A model generated the notes under the pieces. It had not been told where the DNA came from, ran no database searches, and saw nothing but the letters and a program-made list of their open reading frames with translations. From Effrenium voratum (taxonomy: Eukaryota; Sar; Dinophyceae; Suessiales; Symbiodiniaceae): a stretch of DNA of 64,000 nucleotides. Every line of letters begins with the position of its first letter. The stretch's first letter is position 1. The DNA is taken from the NCBI GenBank assembly GCA_963377175.1, contig CAUJNA010003819.1, forward strand, positions 17,501-81,500. Direction: 5' to 3'. Both the position numbers and the translations under genes were made by a program. This document shows positions 11,660 to 24,115 of this stretch, one piece after another.

Positions 11660-11808
11660 CAGGTGTTCTGGGCCCATGGAAGATCTCTCCAAACCTATCC
11701 CGTACCACCTGCTTTGGGCTAGACGCGGGCCCCAACCCCAGGGTTGCAACCGGGTAGCCGAGCGGCTTCATTTCAGGAAGCTTCGCCTTCCCCCAAATAG
11801 ATGCATCC

Positions 11809-11890
11809 TACCGTGGATGGAGGAATCCGTTAGCACCACTTTCAAAACATGGTTGAAACCATAACGTTTGTTGGTATTTGCAGGGTACTA
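11809..11890 (+). mobile_element. Family C inverted-repeat element, copy C2 (right end lost)
   Basis: Left TACCGTGGATGGAGGAATCC, then GGTTGAAACCATAACGTTTG and TTGGTATTTGCAGG, shared with copy C3. No right arm recognised. Confidence 0.55.
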
Positions 11891-12040
11891 CTTTTAGAAT
11901 AGGACAATTCTAAGCCAATACTGATCTAGCGGATTTCTCGCCCAGGCCAGCCCCAGCCGTATTAGGGGGAAGTCCAGGACCCCAGCTCCTGACATCCAAC
12001 TCAGTCTGCTCGACTCAAGTTCGTGGATACTTTCTTACTT

Positions 12041-12156
12041 CAAGGTCCCCCAGTAGTGCCCTTTCTCACCCCTTTTTTGGGGGAGGGTTCCCCTACTAAA
12101 ATAGACTACAGAGAAAAAGGGTACCCGTACTCTAACCTCTCTACTGGAGGACCTAG
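12041..12156 (+). mobile_element. Family A inverted-repeat element, copy A3
   Basis: Left end is CAAGGTCCCCCAGTAG and right end GGACCTAG. Short ACTT strings occur on both sides, which may remain from target duplication. A coding-like plus frame (about 12190-12430, TTATVHVKAVSSSGTLQVVA) begins just after it. Confidence 0.87.
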
Positions 12157-13632
12157 ACTTACTTGTGTACTTTGTTACTTCCTCATTTCGCTTTGTGTCA
12201 CTACGTTGGCACGGCACCACAGCCACAGTGCACGTCAAAGCAGTCAGTTCATCGGGCACTTTGCAAGTTGTTGCACGGCGCCACAGCGAATCGACGCGCA
12301 CAAACCCCGCAGAAGATTCGTCCTTCGAACCATCCAGCAATCGTGTGCGCACGCAAGCCGGCCCAGAGCTTCGACCGACCAGGCCATGGTTGCCTCTAAA
12401 AGTAAGCCGAAGGAGGTTGTTTGAACAATCGCGGATGTTTGGCATGTTTAACCTACAAGTTACCCAACTTCGGCCCCCAATTTAAATGCTTAAATCCAAA
12501 GAGTTGGAGCTGTGGAATCGTTTTGTAGCTTCCACAAGGCCAAGGCGACTCGAGCGGGGTGTCCCAATTTGTGTTTTCAGGCAGATGTCAAATTGTCATT
12601 CTGCTGCTTTACAGGTGTCTGGGCTGCAGGAAAAGAAACTTGCCCTTGGGTTTTGCTTTGTGATGCAAGCACTAGACTAAAGATTCGCGGAGCCTCCAAA
12701 GTTGTTTTCTTGTGTGGCCCAACAATGAAACGGAATCGTATTATCTCTCAACGTCAGTTGCCCCGAACCAAATGACCAAACCACAAAATAGTAGAAAATT
12801 ATGTTGTGTCCTTTTGTGGTCCTTGCCAAAAGTTGTGTTGTGCTTAAGTCGTTGGATCTACCCGCAAAAGCCTTGTTACTTAAGCCCAAACCATTCAGCT
12901 AGTTTGGAGTTAGGGTTTGGGGCAGCCTGCCTTTTCAACATATCCTTTTTGTCAGGACAGGGTGAACCATGCCAAAACGCTCGGGAAAGACACCGACCGA
13001 AAGGTTCGAGTTGCCTCCCGAGATTTGTTCCTAAGAGTTCTGTCAGGATTTCCAGTCTATGGTCAATTCTAATTGGAATCCAACACCCAAACCATTGGTT
13101 CCGCCCAAATTTATTAAGGTCTGCCCAAAACCAGAACCGGGGCGATGGGGGGGGTGGGGGCTCTTTGAGGAAGTTTGCGATCCTAGACATAATTTCTCGT
13201 CAGTGTATTCACTAGATGGTCCGTCATCGCAGATAACATCATGATTTTGGGTGCCAACCCAGTTTGTAAACTTGAACGTTCTCCTGATATCATTGTGGTA
13301 AAGGAGTTGACAGCTGGTGAACTCCTTGCATGAGAACGGGAGCCAAAGCTCTCCTACAGTTCCGTTTGGTTGCGTATGTGATTCGCTGTAGGAATTTGCT
13401 GTTGTTTTTTTCCACCCCAAAAAACTACCTACTTCCATCCCAGAGGATGGAGGATTCCCTGCCATGCAGAGGGAGCCAAACTCCCACAGTGGCACCATGT
13501 ATACCCCTCTTTGTGTTCTCCGCACATGGTCAATCCAAAACCGGCTTCGGGGCAAGTGACTCAAGTGGTTAACCATGATAAGCCGCCAACGGCTACTCGC
13601 CCGTGCCCTGCCTCTTTTTGTTGTCCCCTCAG

Positions 13633-13688
13633 CTTCGACGACGACATCCTCTACAGCTTCGGACCCCGAGAAATCCGAATCTCCTTCC
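13633..13688 (+). CDS. Candidate exon of an unrecognised gene (gene 1, exon a)
   Basis: Acceptor CCTCAG| is followed by an open GC3-rich frame encoding FDDDILYSFGPREIRISF. A GC donor at 13689 leaves one base, which joins in phase with the exon at 14481 to give ISF-RFVACAEQRL. A later GT donor at 13770 is possible, but codon use drops before it. No family recognised. Confidence 0.4.
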
Positions 13689-14183
13689 GCCCCTTGGATC
13701 AGATCGATCGAAGTTGGCGTTCGGAAGTCGTTACCTCAGAGCCTCGATCTTTAATTTGGCTAAGCCAAGGTCAGGCCACCCATAGAAGGGGTTGTCCTCT
13801 TGAAGCTTGGGAGTACATTGGGATCCCTTGAGAGTGGTTGGGGACTGCTTCAGAACTATTCTATCGTTTTGGGTAAACATGGAACAGAGTCAGAACAGCA
13901 CCCTCCAGAGGCAGGACGGAGACAGGCAGGCAGACAGACAATCACGGGGTAGTACCAACTGCCCCGCATAAGTCAATCGCACATTGGCTAAGTGTTTACG
14001 GGGACCACAACCTCAAACAATATGGCGTTCTGCAAAAGGATGCAACCTGTAGTACCCCAAATGGCAAGCATGTAGAGATAGTGCTGCTTTTGATTTGATG
14101 GGCGATATGATCATACAGAAAGTTACACTTTAGCTTCCATTCGAGGACCCCCTAGACGCATCATGTTGTTCCATGTACTGTTA

Positions 14184-14307
14184 TTTGGCTTTGGGACAAG
14201 ACCAATGGTACCATTTTGGGGTATATAGGTGCACCACCCATGTTAGTCCATTTTAGTGGGGATTGGGATGTTCACTGGGGTACAGGGCTTTGACCCACAG
14301 CCATTTG
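14184..14307 (+). mobile_element. Family E inverted-repeat element, copy E2
   Basis: Interior GTGCACCACCCATGTTAGTC then CATTTTAGTGGGGATTGGGA is nearly identical to copy E5. Right TTTGACCCACAGCCATTTG. Confidence 0.8.
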
Positions 14308-14480
14308 GCACAACTCACTTCTCCAATCGCCTGGGATTCAAGCCACCATTAAAACAATGGGGGATCATGTAACCGCCATTGCTTACCTGAGGATGGTCAT
14401 CATATAAATCGGGTCAACCTTTCTCTCAATGGGAATCGGTTGAACCCTAGGGAATCTGTTTTTTTCTTGGCCGTGCCGAG

Positions 14481-14602
14481 GCTTCGTGGCCTGCGCGGAG
14501 CAACGGCTGAAGATCTCCAAGGAGACTCAGCGCTCCCTGGTGGTGGGGTCCCCGCTGCAGCGCTGCTGCCTGCGGCTCAAGAACGAGGAGCGGTGCTTCG
14601 GT
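14481..14602 (+). CDS. Candidate exon of an unrecognised gene (gene 1, exon b)
   Basis: A strongly GC3-biased frame after CCGAG| encodes FVACAEQRLKISKE, then TQRSLVVGSPLQRCCLRL and KNEERCFG. The GC donor at 14603 sits in a triplicated GGTGCTTC string, so the border could slip by one or two repeat units. Ends in phase 0, matching the exon at 18861. A charged helix followed by a Cys pair; function unknown. Confidence 0.5.
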
Positions 14603-14712
14603 GCTTCGGTGCTTCGGAGCTGGGCGAAAGTCGCTGCCTTTGGGCTTTAGGATGGTTCCCTCTTGGCTGCCAGTGGTTGCTGGAATGGAATTGCGTCAGG
14701 GTTGAAGAGAAA

Positions 14713-14851
14713 TACTGATGGACGGTTGCGAAATCCATTTCGCACCGGTTTGAAACCGTGGTTGAAACCATAACGTTTGTTGGTATTTACAGGATAATCA
14801 TCAGAAACCAGGGTCCCTTAGGTGGTGCAGGACTTTGTCCATCCACAGTAT
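14713..14851 (+). mobile_element. Family C inverted-repeat element, copy C3
   Basis: Left TACTGATGGACGGTTGCGAA, interior ACCATAACGTTTGTTGGTAT, right TTTGTCCATCCACAGTA. Lies just behind the gene 1 exon at 14.5 kb. Confidence 0.75.
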
Positions 14852-15470
14852 GAATCGGGTTTTCCGTGTACCCAAGATGTGGGCCTTTCCGTGCCGGCTT
14901 GGCCGATGGGGGCAGCCCCCCCCGCGAATCCGGCTCTTTTGTGAGGCCAGAATCGGACAGGGGGCTGAGATTGTTAATCAGATGAACACACTGTGCCCTC
15001 TGGTAGACTTAACGATGTGATGCCGAAGGGCAAACGCTTTTTTAAAGATGGTTTTCCTTGAAACCACTTGTTGGAGGGGCATTTTGAGGATGTCACTGTG
15101 GACAGTTTGGACAAATCCACAGGGGTGTCCCTCACAGACGAGGCAATCTTTCTCCAGTGGGGGAAGGAAGCAAACAAATCCGCCAGCCTGATTGATGAAT
15201 GCACGACAGCCATAGGACAAACCCTCCAGCCCAAAACCCATCAAGCCCATCCCCATAAGACCCAAAGAAAACCGGGGAAGGGCCGAAATTCAATGCCAGT
15301 GTCTATCAGGGAAGCAGTAAGTGGCTTGCCCGAATATCCACTGGGTATGTTTCTTACTTGAGTTCCCCCAAAACAGTCGCACCCAGGTCCCGGGGTAAGG
15401 GGTTTGGTACCTCAAGTGGACCAAAACGCGCGGTTCATCTTGGCAAATGTGAATTGAGTTTCTCTCTGGT

Positions 15471-15596
15471 TTGCTGTTGCTCAGCGGGGAATGACCGTTC
15501 CGAGTTTTGGGAATGAATCTAGGGTTCGCTTAAAGGAATCCATAGGGGATGGTTCATAGGGGGTCATTTCCACATGTCCTGCTGAGACGCAGCAAG
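15471..15596 (+). mobile_element. Family B inverted-repeat element, copy B3
   Basis: Left TTGCTGTTGCTCAGCGGGGA, right TCCTGCTGAGACGCAGCAAG. The interior has TTTTGGGAATGAATCTAGGG and AAAGGAATCCATAGGGGATG. Confidence 0.75.
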
Positions 15597-16640
15597 TTGT
15601 GGGGTGATGTTTCCAAGAACAGTGCTTTGTTGAATTAAGTTTCGCTTGGGATGATATGATATATAAACAAGACAAAACATGGAACCCCTGGTCGCCCGTT
15701 CAGTTTTGCCATGTTCGGGCCACGGTCCAAAACCGCCCACGAATCCATCCAGGAGATTGACTTCGAGTCGTTTCAGCGCCGCGCTGAGCTGCCTACAGTG
15801 ATGCCGAACACAACACCTGGGTTGTAAGAAAACTAAGCTTACCTCTTAAAAACACAACTTTTCAACTTTTTGGGGGTAACATGGGCTACATGTCTGTAAA
15901 AGATTAACTTCCCCAGGGCTTGGAGTTTTAAGGGGTAAGCAAGGGGAAACCAGCCATTCTCGCCATTGTGGAGGTTCCCTCACTTGGGGACACACCCAGG
16001 CTGTTCTTGACTGAGATCATGAGCATGCGAAGGACCCCCCTCACAAGCACTGCCGCCCGGGCAGTTGGTTTTCCGAGCAGAGCTCTCGAAGAAGCAGGCT
16101 GGCATATTAGGGATGTGCCAATGAGCAGGGAAATTGATGATTTCACCAGGTTCCAAAGGAAATAGCCAGAATGGGAAACCCTGGAAATACTTCTCAAACT
16201 GCCTGGAGCCTAAGATGTGTGTTTGTTTGCCCTGTGTTCAATCAACTTTACCTTTGCAGAGTCACGTGTGATACTTGTTGCAGTGCAGACAGTGTTTGGC
16301 CTACCAAGGCCTGATTTCGAAGATGCCAGAGGGGGGGTGCTTGGGTAGTGGTTGGATGATTGCAGTATAACCCACTGCTTCCGGGCAAGCCAAGTAGGCT
16401 TGCTTTCCCAGAGATCCTTGCCTCTAGGTTCTACATATTGGTTTCCCCCGGGCAAGCCTGCTATGGTGGCGAAACGCCAGGAAGCACTGGGTAAGGCTTA
16501 GATCCGAGCGTTTCATGGGAGATGCATCCGATGCTGAGGATTTGCGGTCAAGCCCCCAGGATCCAGATGCCGGTGAACCACAAAGCCTACCACAAGCCCC
16601 ACATGCTGGCCGGGGTGGGAAGGGGCACCTGTCTTTTCGT

Positions 16641-16763
16641 AATGCTGCAGGAAATGACCGAGTCAGGGTGTTGGGAATGAACCTAGGGAATTTCCCTTAA
16701 AGAAAACCATAACGGATGGTTTTTCTTGGTCATTCCCCCATTTCCCTGGTGACAAACAGCCAG
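16641..16763 (+). mobile_element. Family B inverted-repeat element, copy B4 (diverged)
   Basis: Shares GGAATGAACCTAGGGAAT, AAAGAAAACCATAACGGATG and GGTCATTCCC with the family. The outer ends are decayed. Confidence 0.6.
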
Positions 16764-17893
16764 TTTTTTCACCAACAGCTGAAAGCTTGGATTTGGTCTC
16801 TTCCAAGGCTCCTTCGGGGTTTGGGGCTTTCAGGATTCGGTTCCACGTGGGTCCCGATACCACGTGGGCTTATGAATTCCGGGTACCTTTGTGGGGCCGT
16901 TCCACGCGGGAGTTGGGATTCGGGGTCCGTCATGTCCTGGCCCTGCGCGACCTGTAGGAAAGTCAAAAGGAATCCACCCGGGTTCCTCGATCATCAGGCT
17001 ACAGGAAATTGTGCTCTAACAATTGTCGTAAACGGATTGACACACGGACATCACCGCTCACCTCCCTGAGAAGATAGGCATCGCTCCCCACAATCCTATT
17101 GTAGTTGCGGATGCAATGATCTTGACCTTGGCTTTGGCATTTTCAGTTTTTCTTGGGATGGATGCGACAGGCCAAAGAGGCATCGTGTGTTTTCTCAGGG
17201 CAAGGAGATGGACTGCGAGCATTTCTCTAAGGGCTCGAAGTGGATGAAATAGAGTTCCTCCAGTTGTTTGGCCAAAATTTCATCGGGACGTGAGGGGACT
17301 CTATTGTCCCACAAGGAAGGCGATGGGATTCGTCCGGGATCATTTAGAGCATAATTTTGACCGTGGCGCATTCGCCTTTGGCCAGCAATTCGAACTGATG
17401 ACACCCTTGGCCTTCCTTCTCGAAGGTAGTGCTGAGGTGCTTGTCATTTTGCACGAGGTTGTGTTCCCCAAGCGATTGTAGGTACTGCATGGTCATCCGG
17501 GCAAACAGAAGGGGCAATGCTCCAAGCCAGAAACCAGGTTAGGTTGCAGTTGCTTGTACTGCAGTACCCTCTCTCCAACAAAGCCTGTCCCTTTGGGAAG
17601 ATCCCTGTCCACTCATATGATTAGACAACGGGTAGGAGTCAGGGCGAGCAAAACCCTGTGGATCCGTTTACCAGCAGGTAACGAAGGTAATCACCGTTTT
17701 CAAACCAAAGGACAACGGCTGCAGGGATAGCTACAACGCATGGCATGTAACATCCATATCACCAGGTCATTTGTGTGTGTCCTATAATCTTGTCATATCA
17801 TAAAGTGCTAATCTCGTATCGTACCGTATCATATCAACATCATGTCATCATTATCATGGTCCTGACACTCTCACTGACACACGAGCCTCAGCT

Positions 17894-17978
17894 TTCTAAG
17901 ATGATGTCCACCCCCCCAACCACCACCAGGGGTCCTTCTAAGATGATGTCCACCCCCCCCAACCACCACCAGGGGTCC
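17894..17978 (+). repeat. 42-bp tandem duplication
   Basis: The segment TTCTAAGATGATGTCCACCC plus CCCCAACCACCACCAGGGG is present twice head to tail, differing only by one C in a C-run. Confidence 0.85.
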
Positions 17979-18665
17979 AATGGGAGGATTATACGTGTAC
18001 ATCTGGCCACATACAAAGGGCAGATGGGTGTGCTCTTCTTGTTGAGGCTACGCTTCTGGTGTTGAAAAGAGGCCGGCCTTAAGACACACCCATAAGCCAT
18101 ACCCCCCTTTTTCCCGCCCCCCGGTTTTCCCTGGTGAGGTCTTCAACCACGGGCTGTGGCACTTGCCAGATGGCAACGGGACCTGCAACGCGACCTTCGG
18201 GCATTGCCTAGCTGACAAGCAGGATCGCCCGAAGGCCGGGGGGCAATCGCCGGGATGTTATCAAATTCAGCTCCCTTCTGGCCGGTTTGGAGCCCGGGGT
18301 TTCCCATTCAAGCCCACCAGAACCAGGGGCTCATATCTTCATATTCCTAAACCACCAATCCAAACGACCAACTAAGGGGCAAGGTGAATTGCTGTTGGTC
18401 TGTTGTTGTCCGGAGGGCCCCAAGTCCTATTTGGCAATTGCTGTCATTCTGACAATGATGTGATAGGTAGCGGGACCCTTTGCACAAGCACTGTCCGGAT
18501 TCGACAGTCTACCGTACGTATGCCGAACGGCTGCTGAATCTGGCAGCTTTATAAGTGCCATCCTTTTATGCATTAAAGATTTGGTCAACATGGTGCTCGG
18601 CCTCTTTTGAGGCTCCGTTTTTCAGCTCCTGCCCTTTGCGGGTTTTTGAGGAGGCCTTTGTCCAG

Positions 18666-18698
18666 TGTGTATATATATATATATGTATATATATATGA
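18666..18698. repeat. Short AT microsatellite
   Basis: TATATATATATATATGTATA-type. Confidence 0.75.
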
Positions 18699-18860
18699 CA
18701 ACACAGAGTAGTAGCGAACTTTCCAAGACCGGTAAGACTATTGCAATGGAGCCACGGATGAGTCACACTGGTTGTAGGGGGCGTTTTACTCAGAGCCGTG
18801 TTTTGAGGCTTCCCTCTCTCGCCATCACCGCACCGGCGGCCACTGCGTCAGGGGCGTCAG

Positions 18861-18902
18861 GGCCGGCAGATGGGCATCGCCTCCGCGCTGGCAGAGATCC
18901 AG
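18861..18902 (+). CDS. Candidate exon of an unrecognised gene (gene 1, exon c)
   Basis: After GTCAG| the frame GRQMGIASALAEIQ is GC3-rich and starts in phase 0. I end it at CAG|GC (18902), which joins in phase to the exon at 20497. The same frame stays open further as AAGERKPKPSEAER, so the true end may lie near 18950. Confidence 0.42.
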
Positions 18903-20098
18903 GCGGCAGGCGAGCGGAAGCCGAAGCCGAGCGAAGCAGAGCGGAGCGCGGAGCGCGGAGCGGGCGTCCGGTTGGATGGGCGGGTCAGTGCGTGTACGCC
19001 CCCCGTGTTGGGTGGCTTGTATTTGCAGGTGCCCTTTGGGTGGGTTTGAAAGCAAACTTTTTGGGAGGGACCAGCCCTAGTTTGTGGGCTGCTTTTTAAA
19101 ACGAAACCATCAGGAACATCATAATTGTTCGGAGGAGGCCTATGAAAAGACACCCAGTTGGTTTCAGGGAACCAGTCAGCTTTTGGGGAAGCTGGAAAAA
19201 TGGGGTAACCGAAGGCAACTATATAACTATGTATTATGGGTGTTTCCGGGAAACAGCTGGAAACATGGGGGCAAGCCACGCATACAACCCGGGTGTTTCT
19301 CGCGAAGCCGGACTTTGAGGCCTAAAATGGTCTCTTTGATGGCCCCCCGAAACATGCCATTCCCAGAAACCTCCAGATCCAAAGGGAATCGATGGCAATG
19401 CGAACAGACAAAGGCAATGGGCAAGGGTGATGTGAGCCACTTGCTCGAAATTTGGTTGAATGAAGTTAGAGCCATGGTTCTGGACAAACAAGCTCCACTT
19501 CTTCAATACCGATTCGGGTGGATGAAGTCTAGGCAGCTCCCAAACCATAAATAGGGACGGGTGATTCCGGATACCTTTGATTCCGACTCAACTTGTTGCA
19601 CCTGAAAGGAAGCTTTGGGGGATCACTCCCTCACCAGCAAGTCTCTTGCCACTGCTTCTTTGCACGATTCGGGACCAAGTTTGGTGCCAGAAGTTGGACA
19701 TGGATGTCGTGTTGGAAGGGCATTGCAAGGGAAACGATGGAAGTTACTCACGATTGAAGATGGGACCTGAGTTGATTAATTAATCCATATAGACGGGATG
19801 CAGATCGCTGTCCAGGGATGTCCAGGGAGTACCCCGTACCCCCTCAAATTCATCCAGGTGGATTATTCCGTGGCTGCATTGAAGGGAGACAAGGAGGATG
19901 GAAATTTGTGGCCACGGCTCTTGGGGTTGATTCCCCATTTCAACCATTTTCCGAAGGCCGCTCTTTGTTTTGGCCTGGGAAGACCCCCTCGTGTAAAATG
20001 TTACTGCTGTCCCTTGTGGGTGATTGACCGGAATACGCTACCTCGAAAAATGGAAGAGGTGCCCTTACCACAGGAGGTTTCACGGAAGCGGCTTACGA

Positions 20099-20214
20099 CT
20101 AGGTCCCCCAGTAGTGCCCTTCTCTCCCCTTTTTTTGGGGAGGGTTCCCCTACTAAAATAGACTACAGAAAAAAAAAGGTTTCCTCATTCCAACCTCTCT
20201 ACTGGAGGACCTAG
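20099..20214 (+). mobile_element. Family A inverted-repeat element, copy A4
   Basis: Full-length copy with intact CTAGGTCC and GGACCTAG ends and an expanded A-run (A9) in the interior. Confidence 0.88.
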
Positions 20215-20496
20215 TTGTCTAGAACACTCGTCTGGAAAGGGTAGACTCTTAGAAGCGGTCATATTTCAAGATAAAGTGTCGATCGTCTAGAACACTCACT
20301 TACCTCTTCCATTTGCTTAAGACTATTTTTATAGTCCCTTGTTGGTTTTACGTGGAATCTATCACTGGACATATTTTCTCATTCTTTCCAGGGCGCGCAA
20401 AAAGCCAATGGAAGACCTGGAAAGAAGGGAATCGCTACGTTGGGGATTTGTCCTCGAGGCATTTCGGTGCTGTGGGCCAGCAATCCCTTGGTGGAG

Positions 20497-20544
20497 CCCG
20501 GGCTCCGCGTCTCGCGGAAGCGGGTGAAGGAGGACCCGATCTAG
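20497..20544 (+). CDS. Candidate terminal exon (gene 1, exon d)
   Basis: After GTGGAG| the frame PGLRVSRKRVKEDPI ends at TAG. All fifteen sense codons end in G or C, unlike the AT-richer flanks. The short basic tail would close gene 1. A competing frame through the same bases (LAEAGEGGPDLVARSG) has weaker GC3. Confidence 0.42.
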   Translation, partial: PGLRVSRKRVKEDPI

Positions 20545-21949
20545 TCGCGCGGAGCGGGGGAACCCCAAGGCCTGGCTGCTTTCGCTGCTCCCAGTGGACG
20601 CAGCGATTGTCCTTGGCTTTAAGCGGGAACCCTTGCTTGTACCCATGGTTGTACCTCCAGGTAAATGGAATAAACTGGCAAACTGGGTCTGGTTTTCTCA
20701 TGGTCCCTCAAGCAAAGGGTTGTAGGGGGTCTTGTTGCCTGACTTGGCCATTCCCGCGAAGGGCGGCCCTTTAGCGCTGAAGCTAACTTCTTGCCAGGAG
20801 TCTATGGTTCGCCAAAGAAACCGGACATGGCCCAACCATATTTTCCAGGGGACTTTCCCCATTTTCCAATGTCTCGCTGAAGCAAATACTTTTGCCCGAG
20901 GCTATGACTTTGCAGTTTATGGTTGACGAAACACGAATCCGCAATCATCACACAAAAGCATAAGTTGGCAAAAAAACATGCGGTAGAAGCCAAGGTTGCC
21001 TTGTTGCGGACCCGAAAAGACACTCCAGCTGTCAACCAAAGTGGCAAAGTGGGGATGGGCATCCTGAACAACGGCACCCCAAGAGGCGTCCTTGGATGCC
21101 TTTCTGCTTTCCGCAGGTTCAGGGCACTCTCAGTTTCAGGGAACCGATTTAGGATGTGACCGGACCCAACTTGGCAGTTTGCCTTTGTGGCTCATCCCTC
21201 CAACGCACTTTTCCGGGCCTCACAACAAAATGCCAACTAATAGGGGCCCTTGAGCGCCCAGTTTAAAGCAATTGTGGGAGGCTTCGGGTTTAAGACTCGC
21301 ATCTTTGAGGTGCACAGCTTGGCTCGGCATCCAACACCATGGATGCGACTCAGACTCGGCAACGCTCCAGCTTTTGCTTGGTGGCTTGAGTTTTGCCGGG
21401 CTTCAAAAGGGGGGATTTCAGGTGATGGTCCCAATGTCTCTCCGGGTCTTGTCCCATAGGTGCAGTGGCAAGTTGGGGGCCGGGGATTTTGGCGGATCGC
21501 GCCGCCGCGGGGCGGCAGTTGAGCTGGGGCTCAAGGTTCCCGGCTCAATGCGGGCGATCACTGAGGCTCCACCGCTTGAGGGGCCGTTAGGGTGGCCATG
21601 CCGACCCCATATTTCTCAACCAACCCGTTTATTAGTAGGGGGGGTCCTGGGTGAAAGTGAAAAATCAGACCACCATTGGGCCATTGGAGGGGCCCGCACC
21701 CCGGGCACCCCCCACCCGTTGATTTTTCTATGTCCACATTTCTTTCGGAGTGGCAACCTCAAAATTCCCAAAAACAAGGGGACTCCCCCTTGCCTTCCAT
21801 TTGCTCAAGAATATTTGTTTTGATTTTACCTGTTGGTGTTAAAGGGAATCTATCACTACTGGTTTGTTTTTGTTTTCTTTTTTCCATCACCACTGGATGT
21901 TTTATGTTTTTTTTGTTCACTTTGTTTTTCCAGAGGGCTTCAGCAAATG

Positions 21950-22073
21950 GGGGCCCCTGGCAGTTCTTTCTGCAAGGACCTGAGCTGCCAACGGGAGGCG
22001 GCCAAAGCCAGCAACGTGTCCGTGCTCGACGTGGTGAGGCCCGCGGCGTTGTGTTCGGCGACTTGCGGCTTGG
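21950..22073. CDS. Exon-like GC-rich segment, strand unclear
   Basis: Both strands carry an open, GC3-rich frame. Plus reads KDLSCQREAAKASNVSVLDV and ends at a consensus-like donor GTAAGAG at 22073. Minus reads QVAEHNAAGLTTSSTDTLLA followed by LAASRWQLRSLQKELPGAP after an ACCCAAG acceptor. A coding exon is likely; the strand cannot be settled by eye. Confidence 0.35.
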
Positions 22074-22114
22074 GTAAGAGGAGCCGTGTGGAAACTATGG
22101 GGGTCCAACTTGAC

Positions 22115-22229
22115 TTGGCCATGGTTCAAAACCTTTTCAATACCATAATGGGGTAGGTGCACAACCAATTGTGTTCTATTTTAGTGGAGATTGGGATGTG
22201 CGGGGTTCGGGGTTGTGACCCATGGCCAC
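22115..22229 (+). mobile_element. Family E inverted-repeat element, copy E3
   Basis: Left TTGGCCATGGTTCAAAACC, right GTTGTGACCCATGGCCA. Interior TTTTAGTGGAGATTGGGATG. Confidence 0.75.
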
Positions 22230-22915
22230 TTACCTATAGATCCTCTCATCACCAGGCAACCCTCTGCTGGTTTGGTGGTTTGGGGATTTGAGGCTCATTG
22301 AATTTGATCAGAATGAGTTGGGTGCTTGAAAACCAAGGTCATAGGAGAGAGGTTGTGAAGTGGCGCCAAGTCAAGGGGATTGACTGTTGGACCCTTCACC
22401 TCGATGCGAACTCTGGCCATTTGCAAGTTCACAAATGGAAGCCTAGAAAGGGGGTCCCCCAAAAAGAACTGTTTCCTCTAGAAATGCCGGGTTTCCTTTA
22501 GCTTTCATGCACAGGCATTTGCAGCGTATCCACCAGCTCAAGATACAGCTGAGGAAGCCGCATAAGTTCCTCCCCGAGTGGAGGTTGTCCGACAAGCCAT
22601 GTGATAGCCGTTGGAGGTGTTTGCCTTGTCCCTCGCAGCCAGAATGCCCTGAAACACAAACATCTCTAATCATTCAAATTGATTGTGCAGAAGGATGCTG
22701 GTCAGCATTTAGTTCCATCTTACATCTTTGCCCTCAGCTTAAGTGTTGGTGGTACCAATGAGTTAAATCTCAGGATCGGGGTTGAACGTTGACCACGGAT
22801 CAGCCCCTGAATGGCAAAGAGTGCAACGTAGGCTTCTCCGACAAATGGACAAGGACAAAGACGAGCCTTGACAGAAAGGGGTAAGCCCAGGATCGCAACC
22901 ACACGCACACCTCTA

Positions 22916-23765
22916 GACACACAGACACACACAAGCACACAAACAAACAAGCACACAAACACACAAACACACAAACAAACACACAAACAAACAAACACAC
23001 ACAAACACACACACACACACACAAACACACACAGACACACAGACACACAGACACACACAAACACACAAACACACAAACACACAAACACACAGACACACAA
23101 ACACACAAACACACAAACACACAAACACACACACACACAAACACCCAAACACGCAAACACGCAAACACGCAAACACGCAAACACGCAAACACACAAACAC
23201 ACAAACACACAAACACACCAAAACACAAACACACACACACACACACAAACACCCAAACACGCAAACACGCAAACACGCAAACACGCAAACACGCAAACAC
23301 ACAAACACACAAACACACAAACACACAAACACACAAACACACAAACACCCAAACACACAAACACACAAACACACACACACACAAACACCCAAACACCCAA
23401 CCACGCAAACACGCAAACACGCAAACACACAAACACACACACACAAACACACAAACACACAAACACACAAACACACACACACAAACACACACACACAAAC
23501 ACACACAAACACACAAACACACACACGCGCACACGCACACAAACACACAAACACACAAACACACACACACACAAACACACAAACACACAAACACACAAAC
23601 ACACAAACACACACACAAACACACAAACACACAAACACACAAACACACAAACACACAAACACACACAGAAACACAAACACACAAACGCACAAACACACAC
23701 AAACACAAACACAACCACACAAACACAAACAAACACACAAAAAACACAAACAAACACACAAACAA

Positions 23766-23796
<31 letters not shown>

Positions 23797-24115
23797 AACA
23801 CACACAAACACACAAAAAACACAAACAAACACACAAACAAACACACACACAAACACACACACACAAACACACACAAACACACACACACACACAACCACAC
23901 ACACAAACACACAAACACACAAACACACAAACACACAAGCACAAACAGAAACACAAACACAAACACAAGCACAAGCACAAGCACAAACACAAGCACAAGC
24001 ACAAGCACAAGCTTAAGCACAAGCACAAGCACAAGCACAAGCTTAAGCACAAGCACAAGCACAAGCACAAGCACAAGCACACACACACAAGCACACACAC
24101 ACACACACACACAAC
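22916..24115 (+). repeat. 1.2-kb CA-rich compound microsatellite
   Basis: ACAC and ACACAAAC units with higher-order blocks. ACGCAAAC is repeated five times in two separate places (about 23152-23187 and 23261-23296), and a 3' part is (ACAAGC)n (about 23961-24080). It is open in all three plus frames only because of composition. Confidence 0.95.

Larger units (their letters stand above)
15597..18860. other. Proposed intron of gene 1
   Basis: Holds element B4 and the 42-bp duplication. Several 60-120-codon frames occur without codon bias. A GC-rich patch at 16.9 kb (VMSWPCATCRKVKRNPPGFL) is not splice-compatible with its neighbours. Confidence 0.4.

Noticed and set aside
22720..24112. Very long open frames (up to 436 codons) rich in Val-Cys-Leu or Thr-Asn-His-Lys across the CA tract
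   Set aside because: All frames on both strands are open because the repeat contains no stop codon; there is no protein signal beyond the repeat.
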